From Microbacteriaceae bacterium (GTDB lineage Bacteria > Actinomycetota > Actinomycetes > Actinomycetales > Microbacteriaceae), in NCBI GenBank assembly GCA_947378555.1, contig CANCKM010000007.1, positions 1 through 41,818 of the forward strand: 41,818 bases of DNA. The letters run 5' to 3'. The notes beneath the pieces were generated by a model. That model saw nothing but the letters and a program-made list of their open reading frames with translations, made no database searches and was not told where the DNA came from. Shown here one piece after another: positions 1 through 7,977 of this stretch. A program made the position numbers and the translations under genes. Numbering within the stretch: position 1 is the stretch's first letter; the number at the start of each line of letters is the position of its first letter.

Positions 1-751
1 GCACCGCGGCTTCGAAACCTTCACCTACATGATTGACGGAACCTTCCAGCACCAGGATAGTCACGGTGGCGGCGGCACAATCCAGGATGGTGCCACCCAA
101 TACATGACCGCCGGTTCGGGAGTGCTACACATCGAAACTCCACCCGAGGCACTAGTTATGTCGGGCGGTGTCTTCCACGGTATTCAACTGTGGATAAACC
201 TGCCGGCCGATAAAAAGATGATTAGCCCCGCCTATCAGAGCCTCGAGGGCAATGACGTATCTTTGATTTCCAGCCAGGATGGTGGATCACTGGTTCGCGT
301 GCTCGCCGGCCAGATTGGTGAACACACCGGCCCTGGCAAATCACAAACCCCAATGACTATTGCGCATGTGACTTTGGCACCCGGTGCCTCGGTTTCCATT
401 CCGTGGAATCCGCTCTTCAACGCGCTTGGCTATGTTCTTGCTGGCAAGGGTACTGCCGGCGAAGGCGAACTCGGTGGCAGCAGTGCGCCGATGGATACCG
501 GCAGCCTCGTGGTGTTAGGCTACGGCGATCGCATCGTAATCACCGCCGATGTGAATCAAGATTCTAGGCATGGCACCCTAGAGGTCTTCCTGCTCGGCGG
601 GCAGCCGATTCGTGAGACCGTGGTGGCATACGGCCCGTTCGTGATGAATTCGAAAGAGCAGATTATCCAAGCCATGGAGGATTACCAGTACGGCCGTTTT
701 GGTCAGATTCCAGACGACGCACTTCAACCGTTTCACCACAAACATGGCTGA
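1..751 (+). CDS. Pirin family protein (5'-truncated by window edge)
   Basis: The reading frame is open from base 2, and its first residues (HRGFETFTYM) match the interior of the pirin N-terminal cupin, so the start lies outside the window. A cupin metal-site pattern is visible (HRGFET near the start, then GSGVLHIE), followed by LWINLP, the usual pirin middle motif. Pirins are bicupin metal proteins; bacterial members include quercetinase-like enzymes and redox-linked regulators, so the exact reaction cannot be told. The stop overlaps the ATG of the next gene by 8 bases, which suggests translational coupling with the FrnE-like oxidoreductase. A second pirin lies 0.9 kb downstream on the other strand. 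Confidence 0.9.
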   Translation, partial: HRGFETFTYMIDGTFQHQDSHGGGGTIQDGATQYMTAGSGVLHIETPPEALVMSGGVFHGIQLWINLPADKKMISPAYQSLEGNDVSLISSQDGGSLVRVLAGQIGEHTGPGKSQTPMTIAHVTLAPGASVSIPWNPLFNALGYVLAGKGTAGEGELGGSSAPMDTGSLVVLGYGDRIVITADVNQDSRHGTLEVFLLGGQPIRETVVAYGPFVMNSKEQIIQAMEDYQYGRFGQIPDDALQPFHHKHG

Positions 752-1385
752 TCGGGTCGTTATTGACATCTGGTCAGATCTGATTTGTCCCTGGTGTTAT
801 TTGGGCAAGGCTCGGCTCGACCGAGCAATCGAACTTAGTGGTCGGGCCGATGACATAACCCTCGTCCTTCACGCCTTCGAGCTAGATCAAAATGCCCCGA
901 GCCAAACCCAGAGCGTTTCGGAATTATTGGCCGCCAAATACGGCCGGTCGCCCGCCGAAGTTTCCGTCATGGAGGAGCGAATCAGTTCGCTGGTTGCCGC
1001 CGAGGGATTGCCCTGGAGCAGCGAAAGACTAAGCGGCAACACCTTCGATATTCATCGGGTCGCGGCCTTAGCTTCTGAAAACGGAATCGGCATGGCAGTT
1101 TTCGATGCTATCCAACGCGGATATTTCGCGGGCGAACTAAACCCCTTTGATAACGAGGAGTTGGTCTCGACTGCCGTGAAGGCCGGGCTCAATGGAGAAT
1201 CAGTCGAGGAAACGCTCGCGTCTGAGAATTACGCGCAGGCGGTAAGAGCCGATGAGCAACTTGCCGGCCAGATTGGAATATCCGGGGTGCCGTTCATCGC
1301 GCTAAACATGAAGTTTGGAATTCCCGGAGCGGTTGAGACCCAGGACTTTTTGGCCTCTATAGTTGAGGCGTTCGCTTCGGAATAA
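744..1385 (+). CDS. DsbA family oxidoreductase, FrnE-like
   Basis: This is a 213-residue thioredoxin-fold protein with the CPWC active site at residues 15-18 inside DLICPWCYLGKARL, typical of FrnE / polyketide-type DsbA proteins. A late GISGVPFI segment supplies the cis-proline loop. There is no signal peptide, so it is probably cytoplasmic and acts as a dithiol oxidase or isomerase. An in-frame GTG upstream (699) would add 15 unlikely residues inside the pirin gene; ATG 744 gives the expected family N-terminus and overlaps the pirin stop, so I chose it. Its 3' end overlaps the convergent small membrane gene by 29 bases. Confidence 0.9.
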   Translation: MADRVVIDIWSDLICPWCYLGKARLDRAIELSGRADDITLVLHAFELDQNAPSQTQSVSELLAAKYGRSPAEVSVMEERISSLVAAEGLPWSSERLSGNTFDIHRVAALASENGIGMAVFDAIQRGYFAGELNPFDNEELVSTAVKAGLNGESVEETLASENYAQAVRADEQLAGQIGISGVPFIALNMKFGIPGAVETQDFLASIVEAFASE

Positions 1386-1611
1386 GCAGCGCCGCTAGGC
1401 TCAGCAAGCCAAGAACCAGTGGGCCGATTCCGAGTGGCAGCGATAGGGTGCTGAACCAAATGCCCACAACTGTGCTCAGCACTGCAAAAATCCAAGGCAA
1501 CCAACGAGGGATGTTGTACTTGCGCGAAAGTAGGCTCACCACCAGGGCGATGATTCCGGTGGCAAGGCTGCCGAGAAACATGATTCCGACGATGATTGCT
1601 AAGTCTTCCAT
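1357..1611 (-). CDS. Small membrane protein (hypothetical)
   Basis: I do not recognise this 84-residue protein. It has three hydrophobic stretches, at about residues 5-28, 38-57 and 60-78, separated by a basic loop (SRKYNIPRW) and ending in a basic tail, so it is an inner-membrane protein. It is the only sensible reading of this interval and starts with MEDLAIIVG. It converges on the FrnE-like gene and overlaps its end by 29 bases, as expected in a compact genome. No function is assigned. Confidence 0.6.
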   Translation of the reverse strand: MEDLAIIVGIMFLGSLATGIIALVVSLLSRKYNIPRWLPWIFAVLSTVVGIWFSTLSLPLGIGPLVLGLLSLAALLIPKRTPQL

Positions 1612-1666
1612 GTCCTCATCCTATTGAAAATACCGCTACGAGTGTCCCAGTTTCGCTTTCGGTTCC

Positions 1667-2548
1667 TTAGCGAGCACGCATGGCAACCGATGGAAGATCC
1701 GGGGCGAGGATGCGCCCATCGATGCGATCCTCGAATTTTGGGTATCGCTCATGACCCTCATTCCATTCCAGACGCATCTGCTCGATCTCGGACTGGTCTC
1801 TTGCGATGAAGTTCCACCACATCAGAAGTTTTTCATCCATCGGCTCACCGCCAATAATCAACAACTTGGTTTCGGGCTCTGAGGAAATGTCGAACTGCGC
1901 GATTCCGGTTTCTAGATACAGCAGCTGACCAGCCTCAATCGAAACTCCATTGACCGAGGCGCAACCGGTGAGAACCAATACGCCGTGCTCGAACTCGGGG
2001 TTCATGATAAATGTGGCCTGCGCTTGGGATTCCGTTTCGAGTTGGGTGGCCATGAGTGGTGAATAAACCCTGGTTGGGGCCACCTCACCCATGAAGTCAC
2101 CAATCAGCAGCTCAACCGAGTATCCATCGTTCAAAAATTTAGGCAAGTCTGCGTGGTGGGCGAAGCTTGGGTCAATATGGCGGCTTTCAGCAGGCAGGGC
2201 AATCCAAAGTTGAACCATGTGCATTGGAACGGACCCTGGACCGATGGATAGCTCTGAGTGCGCGATGCCAGAGCCAGCGGTCATGAGGTTTAGTTGCCCA
2301 GGAACAATGTTCTGATTGCTGCCGATGCTGTCGCGGTGCTCGATCTGCCCGGAAATCGGCCAGGATACCGTTTGCAATCCGGTGTGAGGGTGAGCGGCGA
2401 CCACCATCGGCTCGTTGTGTTGGATGGGGCGCAGATGGTCGACGAAACACCAGGCCCCAATTTTTCGAATCACCTTGTGGGGCAGTAGCCGCTCGACATT
2501 TACGCCGGTTCGGGTGTTTAGCTTGACGATTCGAGGTTCTAACAACAC
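1667..2548 (-). CDS. Pirin family protein (complete)
   Basis: This 293-residue bicupin has the full pirin signature: a metal-site motif HPHTGLQT in the first cupin, then LMTAGSGIAHSE carrying the second His/Glu pair, then VQLWIALP. The C-terminal cupin includes LLIIGGEPMDE and WWNFIARD, a typical pirin end. Length matches the family (about 280-300). It differs clearly from the pirin at the window start, so the two look like distinct paralogues rather than a recent duplication. It is divergent from the YhgE-like gene, with about 106 bases between them. The substrate is unknown. Confidence 0.9.
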   Translation of the reverse strand: MLLEPRIVKLNTRTGVNVERLLPHKVIRKIGAWCFVDHLRPIQHNEPMVVAAHPHTGLQTVSWPISGQIEHRDSIGSNQNIVPGQLNLMTAGSGIAHSELSIGPGSVPMHMVQLWIALPAESRHIDPSFAHHADLPKFLNDGYSVELLIGDFMGEVAPTRVYSPLMATQLETESQAQATFIMNPEFEHGVLVLTGCASVNGVSIEAGQLLYLETGIAQFDISSEPETKLLIIGGEPMDEKLLMWWNFIARDQSEIEQMRLEWNEGHERYPKFEDRIDGRILAPDLPSVAMRAR

Positions 2549-2654
2549 CTACCTATTTAACCCCGTTTCTGCCGCGAAAAGTGGGATGGCTTACGCGGCA
2601 TTTGAATGGTTCTGGTTTAGCCTGAAGTCATAGAACCTAGCGAAAGAAGCTGCC

Positions 2655-3704
2655 TTGTCTGTTGAAACGAACGTTGCCGACACTTTTGAAACGAAACCGC
2701 TTTCCGTGGCGCAGTTTATGAAGCCGGTTGTGCAAATTGCACTCATGATGACAGTCATCGTCAGCGTAATCCTGACACTTTTCGCTTGGCCGTTAGCCAA
2801 TGCCAAGCCTTCGCACGTTCCAATCGGTTTGGTTGGTTCGACTGCTGCGGTCACTGGCGTGAAAGCGGGATTCGAGCAACAGAGCCCGGGTGCCTTTGAA
2901 ATCATCACCTTTGCAAATCGGGATGCTGCTGCCAAGGCAATTGCCAAGCGCGAGGTTTACGGTGCAATCGTTTTGACCGATCAACCCGAGGTGCTCACCG
3001 CCAGCGCGGCTAGCGCCAGCATCACCCAGATTCTTAATCAACTGGCGATCAGTTTTGCCCACCAGGCCATGACTAATCAAGGAACTCAGGTGCTTGAAAT
3101 TCCCGTGATGGATCTTGCCGCGTTGCCTGGCGGCGACCCTCGAGGTTTGGGCCTCAACGCTGGATCACTACCACTGGTAATCGCTGGCATCGTGGCAGCT
3201 TTGCTTGCAACGATGCGTCTGCGTCGAATCTCGCAACGCTTTGCTCTCATCGGACTCGTCTCAATCACCGCGAGCTTGGCAATGAACTCGATTTTGCACC
3301 TATGGCTCGGATCCCTCGTTGGTAATTTTTGGCTTGAGACCCTGGTAATCGCTGTCTCGATTGTTGCAGTCGCGTCGACTTTGCTCGGGCTGGCAACTTG
3401 GCTTGGGCGCATTGGGCTGGTTGCCGGAATCGTATTCGTTTTTCTAATCGGCAACCCACTATCCGGTGGCGGACTTCCGGTTGAGTATTACCCTGCAGGT
3501 CTTGGCTCCTTTGGGCAGCTGCTTCCGCTGGGTGCAGAGTTGAACCTGCTGAAGCGCATATCTTTCTTCCCAGATGCCGACACCTTCCAGCAGTGGTTTA
3601 CCCTGCTCAGTTGGGTTGGCTTTGGGCTTCTGGCCATGGGTTCTGGCTACTTTAAGCGTGGCATTTCAAACCTCAAGCCAAATGACAATCTCGTGATTGA
3701 GTAG
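2655..3704 (+). CDS. YhgE/ABC-2-like multi-pass membrane protein
   Basis: The 349-residue protein has one N-terminal transmembrane helix (about 25-48), an extracytoplasmic domain of about 120 residues, and then five or so helices from residue 172 to 332. This is the layout of YhgE/Pip-like and ABC-2 permease-like export proteins. No ATPase gene is adjacent. The start is TTG, preceded by GAAAGAAG about 5 bases upstream; no ATG nearby fits better. A TetR regulator follows on the same strand, an arrangement common for efflux-type membrane proteins. The substrate cannot be predicted. Confidence 0.7.
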   Translation: MSVETNVADTFETKPLSVAQFMKPVVQIALMMTVIVSVILTLFAWPLANAKPSHVPIGLVGSTAAVTGVKAGFEQQSPGAFEIITFANRDAAAKAIAKREVYGAIVLTDQPEVLTASAASASITQILNQLAISFAHQAMTNQGTQVLEIPVMDLAALPGGDPRGLGLNAGSLPLVIAGIVAALLATMRLRRISQRFALIGLVSITASLAMNSILHLWLGSLVGNFWLETLVIAVSIVAVASTLLGLATWLGRIGLVAGIVFVFLIGNPLSGGGLPVEYYPAGLGSFGQLLPLGAELNLLKRISFFPDADTFQQWFTLLSWVGFGLLAMGSGYFKRGISNLKPNDNLVIE

Positions 3705-3791
3705 CCTGTTCATTCTTTGTAGGATTGTTCCAATAATTTCCTAATCCTTGGGTATTATTCTCACAGGGGAACATATTCTTTGGGGGAAAAG

Positions 3792-4352
3792 ATGGCTCAA
3801 GCTACGCGCACTCAGGGGCGTTCACAGGTTAAGTACGATCACATCATTAAATCCGGCGTCGCTATTGCCACCCGGCACGGCGTCGCGTCGATCACTCACC
3901 GGTCGGTAGCTGCCGAAGCTAAGGTCTCGCTCAGTTCGATGACGTACTATTTCAAGTCACTGCTTCACATGAAGCAGTTGATCACCGAGTATCTGTTTGA
4001 AGTTGAGCAGGCTAGGAGGTTAAGGGTTGTGAAGACCCTTGGTCAGCAAGAGCCGCACGACCTCGCGCGACTTCTGATCAAGTGCATTCACCCCAACATC
4101 GCTAGCCCCATTGAAACCACCCACTTGCTTCAAGCAAGCATTGAGGCGGTCAACTATCCAAACGGTCCCGCGCTTTTAGCGCGCAGGCACCAACACATTT
4201 CCGAAGCCGTGATGCTAATGCTTGAGCACTTTGGAACGCAAATCGATACCGATCGAGCGATCGCAACCGTCAATGGGCGTGTGCTTCAGTGGATCGGCAA
4301 CCCGGTTTCTGGTCAGGTTAATGAACTTGTTGCTCAGGACTTGGGTTTCTAG
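3792..4352 (+). CDS. TetR family transcriptional regulator
   Basis: This is a helix-turn-helix repressor of about 186 residues. Residues about 20-65 form the TetR DNA-binding domain (THRSVAAEAKVSLSSMTYYF is the HTH core), and the remaining helical domain would bind a ligand. ATG 3792 has a purine-rich GGGGGAAAAG directly upstream; a TTG at 3780 with AGGGGA about 10 bases upstream is an alternative that adds four residues. It probably controls the preceding YhgE-like gene and itself, by inference from position. It converges with the YdeI-like gene. Confidence 0.85.
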   Translation: MAQATRTQGRSQVKYDHIIKSGVAIATRHGVASITHRSVAAEAKVSLSSMTYYFKSLLHMKQLITEYLFEVEQARRLRVVKTLGQQEPHDLARLLIKCIHPNIASPIETTHLLQASIEAVNYPNGPALLARRHQHISEAVMLMLEHFGTQIDTDRAIATVNGRVLQWIGNPVSGQVNELVAQDLGF

Positions 4353-4365
4353 AAAATCCGTTGCA

Positions 4366-4632
4366 CTATTTTTTTGACGCTGGATGGTCGGCTCTCAGAA
4401 AGATGCCACCGACTTCAAGCTCCTTGAGCATCTGGTTCAATCGTTTCTTTCGCAAATCGGGATGTTGGGCTCGAATAATCCAAGCCAGGTAATCTTTTCG
4501 CTGATATGCGGGTCTTGCGTCGTAATCGGCTCGCACGCTGTTCTGCTCGAGAGCGACTTTTACGTCCTCCGGCAACTCATGTGGTTGGCGCCTCAGGTTG
4601 CCGTGTTTATCACGAACTTCCTTTTTGGCCAT
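4366..4632 (-). CDS. YdeI/OmpD-associated-like small protein
   Basis: The 88-residue protein matches the C-terminal pattern of the YdeI/OmdA family (bacteriocin-protection-like): a DxxxxLPEDV segment, then YQRKDYLAWIIRAQHPDLRK and a basic helix RLNQMLKELEVG. Here it stands alone without the larger N-terminal domain seen in some relatives. The role of this family is poorly defined. It is soluble and lysine/arginine rich, probably cytoplasmic. It is convergent with the TetR gene, with a 13-base gap. Confidence 0.7.
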   Translation of the reverse strand: MAKKEVRDKHGNLRRQPHELPEDVKVALEQNSVRADYDARPAYQRKDYLAWIIRAQHPDLRKKRLNQMLKELEVGGIFLRADHPASKK

Positions 4633-4664
4633 GTTGCAAGCCTAACAATGGGCTTGGCTATCTG

Positions 4665-4829
4665 CTAGCCTCGACGGCGTTGGCTAAAACCCTTGAGAAA
4701 ATGAAGCACCAGTCCGACCCCAACTAGCACCAAACCGGCCCAGATTAGAAAACTGACAGCCTGCACCAGGCCAGCAACGACCAACATCAAAACCGCCGCC
4801 AAAATAATTACTGCCGCAATAAAATCCAT
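4665..4829 (-). CDS. Small membrane protein (hypothetical)
   Basis: This protein of about 54 residues begins MDFIAAVIILAAV and is almost entirely two hydrophobic helices, ending in a basic tail (KGFSQRRRG). An upstream in-frame start at 4850 would add MSRGGGL; I prefer ATG 4829 because the hydrophobic helix then starts directly. It resembles in style the short two-helix membrane proteins common in Actinobacteria, but no family is recognised and no function is assigned. Confidence 0.5.
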   Translation of the reverse strand: MDFIAAVIILAAVLMLVVAGLVQAVSFLIWAGLVLVGVGLVLHFLKGFSQRRRG

Positions 4830-4887
4830 GAGGCCCCCACCCCGAGACAACTTGCCCCGCTAACTCAATGCTAAGTCTCTGGGTCGG

Positions 4888-5499
4888 TTAGGTGTTAGAA
4901 AATTTATAGACGCTGAGGGTTAGCGCGAGGCTAAACATAACCGCCGCAATGGTGAAATCTAGAATCTTCCAAAACTTCGGGTTCGCCATGAACCTCGAAG
5001 CCGCCTTCGCACCAAAGCCTAGGCTGGTGAACCAAACCGAACTCGCTGTGATTGCACCCCCGGCAAAAAACCACCTGTCGGGGCCAAACTGGTTGCTGAT
5101 GCTGCCGAGCAGAATTACAGTATCCAAGTAAACATGAGGGTTTAGCAGCGATAGGGCCAAAGCTGTTGCGATCACCTTAGACCGATTGGCTGTTGGTAGG
5201 TCAGAAGCAAGGAGTGATTGCTGGCGCAGAGCGCTGCGCACAGAATTTATGCCAAACCAAGTCAGGTAGGCAACACCGAACCAGCGGATAACCTCCAAGA
5301 GCCAGGGGAGTGAGCCAATCACAGCTCCAAGGCCGGCGACCCCGAGAATGATTAGCAAAGCGTCGATCACTGAGCAAATGATGGCAACCAACAGGACATG
5401 TTGCTTGGTCAGCCCCTGTCGCAGAACAAACGCATTCTGGGCGCCAATCGCGACTATGAGTGAGAGGCCGGTAAAAAATCCGGGTAAAAGTGCTAGCAC
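4888..5499 (-). CDS. LysE/ArgO family amino-acid exporter
   Basis: The 203-residue membrane protein starts GTG and contains the LysE signature near the N-terminus (GFFTGLSLIVAIGAQNAFVL) with LRQGL directly after, then five or six hydrophobic helices. GAQNAFVLRQG is diagnostic of the LysE/ArgO branch, which exports basic amino acids such as lysine or arginine. Length fits the family (about 200). It is divergent from the RTX-protein gene. The usual LysG/ArgP regulator is not next to it, so its control is not visible here. Confidence 0.88.
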   Translation of the reverse strand: MLALLPGFFTGLSLIVAIGAQNAFVLRQGLTKQHVLLVAIICSVIDALLIILGVAGLGAVIGSLPWLLEVIRWFGVAYLTWFGINSVRSALRQQSLLASDLPTANRSKVIATALALSLLNPHVYLDTVILLGSISNQFGPDRWFFAGGAITASSVWFTSLGFGAKAASRFMANPKFWKILDFTIAAVMFSLALTLSVYKFSNT

Positions 5500-5553
5500 C
5501 TGACAAGAGTATGCGATTTTGCTGAAGTTCTTGATTTGCCAGTCGGGCGGGTA

Positions 5554-5587
5554 TTGACTGAAAGTGTGGGGGGGTCTCCACTTTATT
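5554..5587 (+). promoter_or_regulatory. Candidate promoter of the RTX-protein gene with G7 tract
   Basis: TTGACT at 5554-5559 is a good -35-like element. A -10-like TCCACT (5577-5582, 17-base spacer) or TTTATT (5582-5587, 22-base spacer) follows; neither is strong. The spacer contains seven consecutive G residues at 5568-5574. Downstream is a clear Shine-Dalgarno GGAG (5594-5597) before ATG 5604. Confidence 0.35.
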
Positions 5588-5603
5588 TATGAAGGAGTAA
5601 AGA

Positions 5604-6341
5604 ATGTCATTTGGAAAAAGTATTTTGTCTGGCGTGGGGGCCGGACTCTTAGTGTTGGCATCGCCCTTGATTCAGGCGGCTAGCGCGCAACCAACTCCAA
5701 CGCCAAGCGCGTACTGCAGTGGGTTCAAGGCAACCATCGTTAGCGGCCTGGCAACCGTCAATGGCACAGCCGGGTCCGATATCATCGTGGTCACCGGTAC
5801 GACTGCTCACACGGTGAACGGCGGCGACGGGAACGATATCATTTGTGGCAGTGCTGCAATCGACACGATCAGTGGCGGTGCAGGCCGCGATGTGGTTTAT
5901 GGCGGTGGCGGCAATGACCGAATCTTCGGGGGAACCGGAAACGACACTCTCGGTGGTGGCCCTGGCGCTGATTACATCAACGGTGCCGGTGGTTTCGATC
6001 AGATTAGCGGCGGTGACGGAAACGATTTGCTAAACGGCGGTTCGGCAAGCGACCTAATCAATGGTGGTCTAGGAAACGATGACATCAACGGTGGTGACGG
6101 CAACGACGTCGTAAACGGCGAGGGTGGCGACGACCTGATCGACGGTGACAACGGCAACGATTCCCTTGATGGCGGAGATGGGGCCGACACCATTAATGGT
6201 GGCGAGGGCAACGACACCATCAACGGGCAGGCGGGGCTCGATGTGATCGATGGTGATAACGGAAATGATGCGGTTAACATTGGCGTTGGCGACACCAACG
6301 CTGGCGTTGCCGACACTACCGACACCGTCTCGAACTTCTAA
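5604..6341 (+). CDS. Secreted RTX-type calcium-binding repeat protein
   Basis: The 245-residue protein has a signal peptide (about residues 1-28, ending QAASAQP), then a head with Cys38 and Cys81 that could form a disulfide, then about 14 glycine/aspartate-rich nonapeptide repeats of the GGxGNDxxx type (residues about 72-228), and a short tail. RTX nonapeptides bind calcium and fold as a beta-roll outside the cell. There is no catalytic domain, so it may be a surface or matrix protein. RTX proteins often use type I secretion; the Sec-type signal peptide argues for Sec export here. The Shine-Dalgarno is strong and a terminator follows. Confidence 0.85.
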   Translation: MSFGKSILSGVGAGLLVLASPLIQAASAQPTPTPSAYCSGFKATIVSGLATVNGTAGSDIIVVTGTTAHTVNGGDGNDIICGSAAIDTISGGAGRDVVYGGGGNDRIFGGTGNDTLGGGPGADYINGAGGFDQISGGDGNDLLNGGSASDLINGGLGNDDINGGDGNDVVNGEGGDDLIDGDNGNDSLDGGDGADTINGGEGNDTINGQAGLDVIDGDNGNDAVNIGVGDTNAGVADTTDTVSNF

Positions 6342-6360
6342 AAGTTAGCCGGGCATTGGT

Positions 6361-6391
6361 AACGGGTCAGTCGTTTTCGACTGGCCCGTTT
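6361..6391. terminator. Intrinsic terminator between convergent genes
   Basis: AACGGGTCAGTCG and CGACTGGCCCGTT form a 13-bp stem (one G-T wobble) around a TTTT loop. It lies 20 bases after the RTX-protein stop and overlaps the end of the convergent GT87-like gene, so it probably serves the RTX gene and possibly both. Confidence 0.75.
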
Positions 6392-7682
6392 AATGCGATT
6401 CGACTGCAAATTCTGATCGTCTACCAAGCGCCAGCAGCCGGTAATGGTTATAGGCCCAAAGGGCAAGCAAGCTGACCGCCTTAGCAACCAAGAGCATTTG
6501 GCCAAGCAAAGTTCGCTCCAGCACATCGTTGTAGAAAATTGGCGCAATCAGACCAGTGAGCAGCGCGGCGGCAAGCACAAGAACCGTGAAGGCTTTCACC
6601 TCGTGGTCACCGTTGACGATGAGGATAATGAGCGGAATCAGCAACCAAGCAACGTATTGCGGGCTACCAACCTTGTTAAAAACAATCAGGTCAAGCATTA
6701 GACCCATAGTTGCGACGCCAAGAATAGTGTGCGGTTCTGCGCCTCTTAGTTTCGCTCGCAGAGCAACCGAGAGGGTGACCAGGGCGGCCACCAGCATTAG
6801 GTAGTTGATCACGCTCGAGAGGGCTTGCACGCCAGAACCGGTTATCTCCCAAGTAAGAATCTTCATGTTTAGAGTTACCTCACCCGGCAGCAGGTGCAAC
6901 ATCCATGGAAGAGCAAATAGAGATTCGATTTGCAGACTGCGCCCGGTCTGAGCGGTGACGAAGCTGAACATCGACACGTTTCCGCCAATGGCAAACACAA
7001 GACCGATGATAAGAATCGATGTCGCGGCGCCCGTGGCCACGATAGCCAGTCGGTTGCGTGTTGCGACCAGCATTACGGCCACGATTGCGGCCGGCCAAAT
7101 TTTCACCCATCCCGCAATTGTTAACACTGCGGTGACTATGCGAGGGCGAGTCATTAGGTATGGAATGACGAGCATGCTGAGGGTAATTGCGAATCCGTCA
7201 ACCCGGTTCAGATAAAGGCCATGCATTAATAGAACGACGGCAAACCACAGCCAAATTGCGGTGTAGTACATGTCTGATTGGGTTCTGGCAGCCTTTAGGA
7301 AGGTTCGGAAAACGAGGATGTTAAATAAGATCGCGATGGCAATCCATGACAAACCGAAGGCGAGAACCAACGTCACGTCGTCAACTTCGCTCGGCGTTAT
7401 CCACGATCGAATAACCAGTACGAGCGCGGTCGGGGCGTAAGCCAAGAACAGGGGAACCAGCGCAACTACCGGGTAGACCCAAGGAGTGTTTACCCCGTAG
7501 ATCTCATGATGTGCCAGCATGCCCTCATGAATCCACAATTTGACGTAGATTGCCAGATCCACGCTCACGAGTTCCCGAGTTTGTGGCATAACGGCATTCA
7601 GAATGTAGCTGACTTGAACCAATACGAAAGAGATAGTGAGAACTCGAAGATCGCTACCCCAGCGAATAAGTAGGGTTCTCAT
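6390..7682 (-). CDS. GT87-like (DUF2029) membrane glycosyltransferase
   Basis: The 430-residue polytopic protein has about 10-12 hydrophobic helices. An acidic motif early on (SVDLAIYVKLW, residues about 40-50) lies in the first outer loop, as in GT-C/GT87 mannosyltransferases such as PimE and related DUF2029 proteins, and GWVKIWPA is also typical. Such enzymes use polyprenyl-phosphate sugars on the outer face of the membrane to build lipoglycans or glycoproteins. The exact sugar and acceptor are unknown. AGGACGAC precedes the ATG as Shine-Dalgarno. The upstream 160 bases before the tRNA terminator (7683-7842) contain no recognisable gene. Confidence 0.7.
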   Translation of the reverse strand: MRTLLIRWGSDLRVLTISFVLVQVSYILNAVMPQTRELVSVDLAIYVKLWIHEGMLAHHEIYGVNTPWVYPVVALVPLFLAYAPTALVLVIRSWITPSEVDDVTLVLAFGLSWIAIAILFNILVFRTFLKAARTQSDMYYTAIWLWFAVVLLMHGLYLNRVDGFAITLSMLVIPYLMTRPRIVTAVLTIAGWVKIWPAAIVAVMLVATRNRLAIVATGAATSILIIGLVFAIGGNVSMFSFVTAQTGRSLQIESLFALPWMLHLLPGEVTLNMKILTWEITGSGVQALSSVINYLMLVAALVTLSVALRAKLRGAEPHTILGVATMGLMLDLIVFNKVGSPQYVAWLLIPLIILIVNGDHEVKAFTVLVLAAALLTGLIAPIFYNDVLERTLLGQMLLVAKAVSLLALWAYNHYRLLALGRRSEFAVESH

Positions 7683-7842
7683 GTCGTCCTAAAGTTATTG
7701 TCCCGCGAAAAATTCAATGAACTGTCTTCATGGCCTGTGGGATATAAGAATGGACAGCGATGACGTACTCATATTTTGCTACAACTCTGGCGATTTGTGA
7801 ACTAGGCGTTGCGTATAAGTACCTTCGTGCCGTACTAAAGAG

Positions 7843-7870
7843 AAAAGGCCTCCCTTTCGGGAGGCCTTTT
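7843..7870 (-). terminator. Terminator of the tRNA-Ile/tRNA-Ala unit
   Basis: AAAAGGCCTCCC and GGGAGGCCTTTT form a 12-bp perfect stem with a 4-base loop, placed 9 bases beyond the 3' end of tRNA-Ala. Read on the minus strand it ends in TTTT, fitting termination of the leftward tRNA transcript. Being symmetric it could also act on the plus strand. Confidence 0.85.
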
Positions 7871-7879
7871 CCATTGCTG

Positions 7880-7952
7880 TGGAGACTAGGGGGGTCGAAC
7901 CCCTGACCCCCTGCTTGCAAAGCAGGTGCTCTACCAACTGAGCTAAGTCCCC
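7880..7952 (-). tRNA. tRNA-Ala (anticodon TGC)
   Basis: The 73-nt minus-strand sequence folds as a standard cloverleaf: acceptor GGGGACT/AGTCTCC, D arm GCTC/GAGC, anticodon arm CCTGC-TTTGCAA-GCAGG with anticodon TGC, and T arm AGGGG-TTCGACC-CCCCT. The discriminator is A; CCA is not encoded. It follows tRNA-Ile by 25 bases, the usual Ile-Ala pair downstream of gyrA in Actinobacteria. Confidence 0.97.
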
Positions 7953-7977
7953 ATGAGGGTTTCTCGCGAAACCTTCG

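Noticed and set aside
5815-6290. Tandem repeat region that might suggest a CRISPR or minisatellite
   Set aside because: Repeats are in-frame, degenerate at DNA level and encode RTX nonapeptides; no spacers.
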